Source of the DNA: Ottelia alismoides
Lineage: Eukaryota; Streptophyta; Magnoliopsida; Alismatales; Hydrocharitaceae
Assembly (NCBI GenBank): GCA_037367405.1
Contig: JAZKJV010006046.1
Location: 62,001-126,000, forward strand
Reading direction: 5' to 3'
DNA length: 64,000 nt
Under the pieces are notes generated by a model. It searched no databases. It had not been told where the DNA came from and saw nothing but the letters and a program-made list of their open reading frames with translations. This document shows positions 56,365 through 64,000 of this stretch, piece by piece; position 1 is the first letter of the stretch; every line of letters starts with the position of its first letter. The translations under genes and the position numbers were made by a program.

Positions 56365-59300
56365 TGATTAATCTACGATTCTCATTCTTTATTCCTTTAT
56401 TTTAGCTCTTTCTTTTAGCAAAACCACCTATAAATACATGTAAAATAAAACAACTTAGCATTGTGCATGTCATTGTTAATATCTCATAATTAACATCTAT
56501 TTTTCAAAAAAAAAATAATAAAGAGAATGAAAAAGAAGAATGTATTTAGAATAAATATAGAGTGACCAAAATCCCAAGAGAAGGTCAAATTTTGACCTGA
56601 TCGTAAAGAAAATAAGTAGAGAGAGATAATGGTATACTATGTATTGTACATGTTACTTGTACTTGTACAATATTTATTTATTTATTTATTTTGACAAAAT
56701 ATAAACATAATACTATTTTTACACACTTGTATATAGCTTTATAAATAATATAAAGATAAAATAAAAATCATAAAAACAAAATAAAAATAAAATCAACAAA
56801 TCCATGTATATAATACAATACTTATTTATTTTATAACCTTATGTATTTTATAAAAATAAAATAAAAATCATTTTGTATTTCTAAAATTATTTTGTAAGTA
56901 AATAAAATAAAAAAAGAATTTTTTGTAAAAAGTAAAATAAAAATAATTTTACATAATACATAAGTATAATATACATGTATATAATATTATATATTGTATA
57001 TACCTTATTTTTATTTTCATACAAATAATTAAAAATCAAAGAAGAATAGTTTACAATATAACAAACATTTTTCATTTTATATACTTTTTATTTTAAAATA
57101 ATTTACTATTTTAAATTCAATTTTATTTTAACTTTGTAAATCATGTATTCTCATTCATCCACGTGGGATCATTGACCTCGATCAACGTCCCCTTCCAGCT
57201 GGGTTGGGTTTGGATTCATGTTGCTGGAGCTTCTTCTCCAAATTTTAGCACCCGACTCCAATTATCCTTAGCCTTGATTCCTCTGCCCGATTTTTCTCCT
57301 AGGATTCGTGATTCTCACTGATCCCTAGAGAGGATCAGATCTACCTAGGGTTTCGCTCCATTCGCCAATTCTTCTAGACCCGGAGGCACCCCATATAATC
57401 CTTCCTTCCACCTCCAGGGCTCCTTAGCTCGTCCCTCGTGCCACCATTCTTCCTTAGCCACCTTCAGTGAAGTGACAGCCACCACGAGTGCAACTTAGGA
57501 TCCTTAGGAGACACCTAGAGGCTCGTAGCTCGAGATGCTGTCAGAGCTCCACCACATGAAGCCTCCCAGCCTGCTGCAGCTTGGTTGAGGCCATAACCTT
57601 CACCCTCCGCCTCGCTTGGAGCTCTTGCTAATGCCAGTAGCTTCAGGTACCGTTCGTATTCCCTTTTTCTTCCATTTCAATTTGATCTTCCCATTTTCAC
57701 TGTCGCATGTTCCTCTGCTCTGACCAGCTAGTCGGAGCCCCGTTACCCACACTCATCCGCTCAGATCAACTTCTCAGACCATCACCCACCTCCTAGCATG
57801 ACATGATCACCCTTAGGCTCGCCTATCATAGCGGGATTAAGGTTGGATCTCCTCCTACGCCTTCGTCGGTGACCCAAAAATCCACTCCCCATCGCTTCCC
57901 AATATTTCCAAAGCAATAATAGGACTGGAGTGTCACCCCAAGTCCTTCTACCCTATGCAGGTATCAGTACACACTTGGAGGACCATTTGAAGCCCCACCT
58001 ACTCAGGCGGAGTAACTGCAAGTAGAGCACCACCGAATGCCTCATCCAACTGTCCATCTTCCATCAGAGCCTTCCTCTCAATGCGGAGTACTCCCACGAC
58101 CATGATGATCTCTTCAACAGCTTCATCGGAGCCGTGGATCGTCATCCAAGCCCAAGCAAAGCTCGCCAGACAGGTGTTCTTCCAGCCATCTTTCCCACCG
58201 TCCGATCGAGGGACTCAACCCAAATTTGATCCAATCCCTTTGCTCATGACTCATCCTGATGCTTGGATCAAATCTGGGCATATTCATCTGAAACACCCGA
58301 CAAAATGGTTGTCCAGGCCGTTAGATCAGACCTGACGTGTCAGATCTGACCGCATGTCAGCGACAACCACCAGACCGTCAGATCCCCTTGCAAAAGCCTT
58401 CAGGACCGTACGTCAGTGCCTTTATCTGTGTGCGCCACGTGCCCCTATTGGGTATATTACACTTTTATCCTTGCATGTTTTCCTGTCTAGTTTTAGTCCA
58501 GTAAATAAATTATGTAGTTGAAGACATTTACAGTTAGGACCCTCTATTTTTTGTATATGCATTCTAGTCCCTCCGAGTTTTAGTCATGCATATCCCCACG
58601 TGCTTTGTTGTCTTATTCGCAACATTAGCATTGTGCTTTTCTAGAGGTTATGATATGAATGCTATATTTTAAAATTTGCATATATACCCCTGTGAGCCCG
58701 GATCATGTGTTTTGCATGCCTTGTTTCGATTAATCGCATATTTGACCCATGTGCTTTTATAGCATTTATTTTTGTGATGAAAAAAATATTAATTAACTTT
58801 AAAAATTACCTTAAAATTACCGATAGCTCCGGCTAGTGTGTAATATTTGTGGTAATTTTCGTATGTTAGCTTAATTATATTTTATATTATTAAAAATTTA
58901 AAAACTACTAAAAAGAGCCATGTTTACCTTATAAAAATTATAAAAATTCGAAAAATATTTCAAAATCCCACAAAAATTTCTATGTTTGCCTTCTATTGTG
59001 TTTTAACTCTGCTATTAATTTTGTTTGAAAAATCTTTATAAAAACCATAAGAATCACAAAACAACCAAAAACTTATAGAAAATGTATAAAATCAAAGAAA
59101 ATTCAAAAAATTGTTTTTAGTTTTTGTTTGTAGGTTTTTATTTATAATTTATCATAAAATTATCATCTAGGACTATTGGACATTTAAACATTTTTAATTT
59201 GCAATTTGGACGTGTTTGTGCACTGTTTTGCATTTTGTCACTGTTTGATTTTTTAAAATTCACAAAAACATTTAAAATTTTTACAAAAATTACCAAAAAC

Positions 59301-59683
59301 ATTTTTAAACCTATAAAACTTAAAAATATATTTACTTTAATTTTCTGAGCATCTTTCATCATTTTGAGAAATCTAAAAAATTGTTGTGTGTGTCTTTTCT
59401 ATTTTGTTCTTATTTTGTTTTATTGAAAAATTAAAAATTTGAAAAATTACAGACCACCATAAAATTTGTCTGTCACTAGAGATTTGACTACTTAGTTTTT
59501 AAATTGTGCTCCTTGTGTTCGACCCTGGTCGCTATACCATGTAAACAAAATAGCGAGACCGCTTACATTGATTGCTTATTTTCTTGAGTGGTTTATTTTT
59601 CTCGTTGACTGAGATGAATGATTTGGGTCACAACGACCTTTGATTTATTTATTACTTAACCCGAGCTGCTTGGTCACTCATCA
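56365..59683 (+). repeat. Element E 3' LTR (3.3 kb)
   Basis: Uninterrupted copy of the LTR. It carries a diverged W-box pair (57171-57186), TATAAT (57394-57399), a GC-richer block (57140-58440), the TTTGCA/TAGTCC array (about 58450-58770) and a decayed AATAAA structure (59524-59555, hexamer now AACAAA). It ends CTCATCA, then TAAGG. It is visibly more diverged from its partner than the two LTRs of element A. Confidence 0.88.
59524..59555 (+). promoter_or_regulatory. Decayed poly(A)-signal pseudoknot, element E 3' LTR
   Basis: CCTGGT (59524-59529) against ACCATG (59536-59541) has one mismatch; CGCTAT (59530-59535) and ATAGCG (59550-59555) are intact; the hexamer has changed from AATAAA to AACAAA. 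Confidence 0.4.
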
Positions 59684-60010
59684 TAAGGCATGGCTTTGAA
59701 TCCTTCTTATCCATTTGTACCTGATGGTGGTATGATCAGTGAAAATGGTAACCTTAGATCCTATGATGGGGGACCTAAATTTGTCTAAGGAAAATACTAT
59801 AGCTAGCATTTCTTTCTCTATAACAGTATAATTCCGTTGAGCGGAATCCAAAATCTTGCTAGCATAGTGTATGGAATATGGAAGGTCATCCCTCTTCTGT
59901 CCTAAGATAGCCCCAACGATAAAATCAGAGGCATCCATCATGATCTTGAAGGGGAGAAACCAATCGGGTGGCTGAAGGACAAGAGCCTTTATAACCATGC
60001 TATTGAGAGT
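59684..60010 (-). pseudogene. Element D RNase H, N-terminal part
   Basis: Minus strand reads IMMDASDFIVGAILGQKRDDL, with the first catalytic Asp. YTVIEKEMLAIVFSLDKFRS (Glu) and SKVTIFTDHTTIRY (Asp) follow, then the frame runs into IRRIQSHAL at the insertion point of element E. All three acidic residues visible here are present. Confidence 0.88.
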
Positions 60011-61023
60011 TTAGAAAGTCAAAAGACACTTATCATCAAGAATAAACTCAGTGTCTTTCGCTAGAAGATCAGATAACAGTGAGGCAATCTTACTGAAGTC
60101 TCGGATGAAACACCGGCGGAAATCGACATGCCCTAGAAAAGACAAAAGCTGCTTCAGAGTGGACGATGGATTAAGCTTCTTTATGATGATGATGATATGA
60201 CCAAGGATCGTCCCATGAGTCATAATAAAATGACTCTTCTCCTAATAAAGAATGAGGTTAAACTCAGTGTACCTTTGAAGCACGCAGTCTTGGTTAGAAT
60301 GACAGGAATCAAAATCATTACCTTAGACTGAAAAATCATCCATGAAAACGTCTAAAAAGTCACCCACCATGTCTGCAAAGATCGAAAGCATGCACCTCTG
60401 GAATGTAGACAGAGCATTACATAATCCAAAGGGCACACATTTAAAGGCATACGATTCGAATGGATAGGTGAATGTCATTTTTCATGATCTTCAGGTGCAA
60501 TGGCCACCAGATTATATCTCGAGTACCCATTAAGAAAGCAATAATGGCTCTTCCCAACTAATCTCTCGATAATCTGATCAATAAACGGTAACGGGAAGTG
60601 ATCCTTCTAGGTAGCGTGCTTCAAACATCTGTACTCCACACAGACTCGCCAAGAAGTTGGTACTCAGGTAGAGATCTCCTCTCCGTCCTCATTAATCATT
60701 GTAGTGATACATGTTTTCTTGGGTACCACTTGTAATGGACTGACCCACTTCGAGTCAGAGATGGGATAGATAAAATGAGCACTCCACCACTTGGATATTT
60801 CCTTCATAACCACCTCTCGAAGATTTGGGTTCATCCTACGCTGAAACTCACGAGATGGTTTGGCATCATTCTTGAGAAAAATGTGGTGGGAGCATAGGGC
60901 CGGACTAATCCCATGGAGATCTCCTATTGACCATCCGATTGCCTTGCGATTCTTTTCAAGAATCTCCATCAAATGGGATTCTTGATCTTTGGTCAGATTG
61001 GACGCGATAATGACTGGAAACAT
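60011..61023 (-). pseudogene. pol: Element D reverse transcriptase
   Basis: The N-terminal part (60664-61023) reads KDQESHLMEILEKNRKAIGW, then SREFQRRMNPNLREVVMKEI. The palm carries an intact FMDD (60335-60346, minus), followed by a stop two codons later. The thumb/connection (60011-60223) reads LLSFLGHVDFRRCFIRDFSKI. Frameshifts separate these segments and several stops occur between 60230 and 60660. Confidence 0.9.
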
Positions 61024-61029
61024 TTTGGG

Positions 61030-61640
61030 TTCTCCAGCAAGGAATCGGTATTTATGTTTTGAGGTAAAGGTTTAAGATCAGGGGGATAAGAATCAGGAAG
61101 GGATAATTTAGTGAGGGCCTGGGTATAGGCTACTAAGTCTGTGTGTGCCAGCTCATCCTGCTCTGTATCTAACTAACTTGGAGACTTCTCATCTGATAAC
61201 TGACTATACTATTCTAGCTCATTCTCCAGGCTAGTTGTAGGCTCATCTGAAGTCAGACGCGGAACATACTCATCAAAAATCTACCAATCAAAGTCCACAT
61301 CTACATCGGAGGGATCAAAACAACAAGATTGGAACTCAGAATAATCATCATCAAAATCGTTTGCCTTAACCTCTAACTATGTCTCCTCCAAGACTGTTCT
61401 TTCTAATCTCCCATCATCAAGTATCTTTATATCAAACTCTCTTGAAAGTGTGATGGAAGATCGTGTACTCGATTCAAACTGCCTCATCATCAGTCTGCAC
61501 AAAATCACAGTCGTGGTGACTATCTGGCTCGCCATTAGATGCTCGCTATGACTCTGCCGATCTGGCTTTGAGGTCCTAGATCGTCTTTATATGTATACTC
61601 TCACCCTATATGTGAAAGCACACCTTTCTAGTGGCATAAT
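61030..61640 (-). other. Acidic linker between protease and RT of element D
   Basis: Minus-strand reading is rich in Asp, Glu and Ser with many interruptions, equivalent to the linker at 10290-10760 in element A. Confidence 0.5.
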
Positions 61641-62010
61641 CAGAAACATCCTTTGTTGTCGCCAGAAAAGGTCATCCTAATATGATCAGAGTATCAGGCA
61701 CACATTCAGGGGCCGCCCTGTCCAACATGACGAAGTCCACATGGAGTTGCAAACCCTAGATGGTGACGATAATGTCCTCAATAAATCCCTTTGGCATTTC
61801 GATCGATCTATCAACAAACTGTAAGACCGTTCTACTTGGTAGAAGAGGTCCGAACTCAAACTTGTCAAGCAAGGAAGAAGGAAGAAGATTGATCGAAGAG
61901 CCACTATCTAATAGAGTAAGATCAAATGTCTAATCTAAAATCTCGTATCTAACATACGGTGCTCTCTGTCTAAATGCTTGTCTTGGAGTCAGTTCTTAAT
62001 GGCATGACAA
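61641..62010 (-). pseudogene. Element D aspartic protease
   Basis: The catalytic DSG is intact (61900-61908, minus) in LTLLDSGSSINLLPSSLLDKF. VDRSIEMPKGFIEDI, VDFVMLD and a broken PFLATTKDVSDYATRK follow. A stop replaces the Gln codon in the TIQGL segment, and another replaces the Arg of the GRPFLA motif. Confidence 0.85.
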
Positions 62011-62249
62011 GTCTCCTTGGTCAACATATGAATCTCTAAGAAATGATTGCGTTGCTTCTTCTTTCTATGAAATGTGGTTCTCTCCTTGAGTCCTTTTCAT
62101 AGAAGAGGTATGTCTACCAAGGCTTCTGAAAGAATGAGATGGATGGTAAATTTGTCAAGCATCTCTTTCGTCATGTCTAGCATCTGAGTCCTTCTGGGAT
62201 TTTCTTTTTTCTCGCCTTTCCCTAAGCAGAGTGCTTGAGGAAAAGGAAT

Positions 62250-64000
62250 CTATACATCCTTTCTGTCAGTATATACACCAGGAGGATCATAGAAAGAAAA
62301 AGAAACAATTCTTTTTCTAAAATTGGGACTAGCTCCATGTAGATCTTCAGAAGTAGACTCATGATCTCTAGCCGGATCAGTTGTCTTATCTTTATTTCTT
62401 TTTCTGGATTTTCATCTTTTTCCATTTTTTGTGTTTTTTCTCCTCGTCACAAGGTAGGAAAGATGGTAACACGGCTATATCTGCATCGTGCTCCTCAGAC
62501 TTGGTGGCATCAGCACCACCATCCAGATCCTCATGGATACTAACTGCATCAGTACCATTATCATGCTTAACTGGCTCGAAAGTATCATATACTGGTGCAT
62601 CTGTATCATGCCTAGTTGATTCACCATCGGCTGGGGACTCTTCCACTCCTCAGAGATATGAAATCAACACCTTACATCATCTGGTGACATATGTGATTGA
62701 GAAGTAGAATTTATTTGTTTGGTTTGTGTGGCAGTCCAGAGCGGGGCTCGCACTTCTAGAGAGTGGGCATCTTTCAACTCTCTCTGAAACTCAGGGAATG
62801 TGACTAATGCTTGAGTCCTATCTAGCAAAGGAAAGGGAAAACAGCGAGGGCCATGGCCCCTTTCTCTATGCTCCCCTACCTTGTTAGAAATGGATAGCCT
62901 TTCCCATCCTGGATGTTGATGGCAGTTTTCGCGTGACTATCTTTTCACACCTTAGGCCTAGCGCCTCACCTTCGTCCCGAGCCCTGGTCACCCCTCCTTT
63001 TGCCTCCTTCCCCTACTCCTCATCCCTAGTCGACATCTTGATCTTGTACGAAATCCATCATATGCTGCTTGAACTCATTAATATCTCACCTATTCATCTC
63101 ATATTGACTGGTAATCCTTTAGGCAAGATCATCTAAAGTCGAGCTCTCATAGGAATATCGTAGAGAACTATACGAGGAATCCAACAATTGCTGAGGTGAT
63201 TGCTGCAAGAGAGAATCCGGCATCCACTGAGTGAAAGTATGAATCTGACGAGGCTCGGACTCATGAACAAGAGGGTAAGGCATATGCTCCGATTGAAAGT
63301 GATGTATCTGCTGTTCTGGAGACTATGTATCAGATGAAAGTGAAGATCTCTCTCTACTCTTGGAATCAGCTGCTCACCCTGAAGATAAAATAGATGTCAT
63401 CTGTACAATTTATTTCTTCAGGACACAAATGCTCCTTAAAATCTTGTCGAGCTTATGTAATTGGTGGCATCTAGTCTCAATACATTCCATGTAGTCCAAT
63501 CTCTGACTAAGAACCCTCATCTCATCTGATGAAGACTCTAAAGATGTAGGAATTAATGGACCTTCCTCAACTTGTCTACGGTATACTAGTGAAGAAATGC
63601 TGGTAACTCCATCTGAGTATGAGAATCTGTCCGGGATAGAATTGCATGATGAGATGCCATCTCCTAAAAAATATCCCAAACAACATCCTCATGCTTAGAA
63701 AAGCATGAGCTACCACAAGTTTCAATCACCACTCCTTGTAGATCAGGTGTCAACCCACTGAAGAAACTCTGAACCAAGCTCGGCATCGAAATACCATGGT
63801 GGGGGCACCTATCAATCAGGTCTCTAAAATGGTTGCATGCCTCATGGAACGGCACGCTCCCTAGCATGGTAAAGCTGGTAATAAGAGACCTCGCAACATT
63901 AATACATCCAATGGTGTAGAATCTGCTCAGGAACTTAGTACGAAGCTGCTCCCATGTAGTAACAACTATCCCTGAATAATGCAACCAGTACGCGGCCCTA
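62250..64000 (-). pseudogene. gag: Element D gag, partial
   Basis: At the right edge (63664-63984, minus) the capsid core is open: TTWEQLRTKFLSRFY, FHEACNHFRDLIDRCPHH and LVQSFFSGLTPDLQGVV, matching 7740-8050 of element A. The rest toward 62250 is broken. It includes a stretch (62392-62646) with acidic ADA and TDA repeats, equivalent to the GGTDAT-like tail of element A gag. Confidence 0.85.

Larger units (their letters stand above)
45125..59683 (+). mobile_element. Athila-like element E, internally deleted, with solo LTR F inside
   Basis: Plus-strand element with LTRs starting TGATGAATC or TGATTAATC. The internal region is only 4 kb: leader, partial RNase H, integrase, three PPT-like hairpins, conserved non-coding region and polypurine tract. 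gag, protease and RT are absent, joined by a deletion near 52600-52640. The 5' LTR is enlarged by a 3.9-kb insertion (F). The element sits inside element D. Confidence 0.88.
59684..64000 (-). mobile_element. Athila-like element D, 5' portion (minus strand, runs off right edge)
   Basis: In minus orientation from the right edge: gag (64000 to about 62250), protease (about 62000-61640), acidic linker (about 61600-61030), RT (61023-60011) and RNase H (about 60010-59684), interrupted by element E. The 5' LTR and primer site lie beyond the window. Confidence 0.88.

Overview
The window is repeat-dense plant nuclear DNA. I find no host protein-coding gene, rRNA or tRNA gene. Almost all of it is nested transposable elements: Athila-like Ty3/gypsy retrotransposons with LTRs over 3 kb, Ty1/copia elements with LTRs of about 2.6 kb, and a CACTA (En/Spm) DNA transposon. 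These families point to a land plant, probably an angiosperm with a large repeat-rich genome; I cannot name the species from the sequence.

Layout. (1) 1-1987 and 19107-~19375: the 3' end of a copia element (C), cut in two by element A. (2) 1988-19101: a structurally complete 17.1-kb Athila-like element (A), plus strand, with two 3.3-kb LTRs, a perfect AATTG target-site duplication, a tRNA-Asp-type primer site, gag-PR-RT-RNaseH-IN remnants and a polypurine tract. Many in-frame TAG/TGA codons and a few frameshifts make it non-functional. (3) 19376-20253: unassigned AT-rich DNA. (4) 20254-26487 and 37098-~38980: a CACTA transposon with 5' terminal repeat, palindromic subterminal repeats, a decayed TNP2-type transposase gene and a second intron-containing gene. 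(5) 26488-37097: a complete but decayed copia element (B) inserted into that second gene, with target-site duplication CCTGT/CCTAT. (6) ~38985-40640: a minus-strand LTR-like promoter segment of uncertain family. (7) ~40750-45124 and 59684-64000: a minus-strand Athila-like element (D), split by E and running off the right edge. (8) 45125-59683: plus-strand Athila-like element E, which lost gag, protease and RT and whose 5' LTR holds a 3.9-kb minus-strand solo LTR (F, 46908-50786, target-site duplication TCAAG).

Insertion order follows from the nesting: CACTA before B; C before A; D before E before F. The most interesting material is non-coding structure shared by separate elements: (i) a potential H-type pseudoknot at the LTR end with the AATAAA hexamer in its loop; (ii) three successive hairpins copying the polypurine-tract core between integrase and the 3' LTR of A, E and D; (iii) palindromic TTGAC/GTCAA modules in the LTRs of A, E, F and D; (iv) a run of short inverted repeats in the copia LTRs, one pair showing a compensatory change. 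All structure calls are by eye and need folding and covariation tests.
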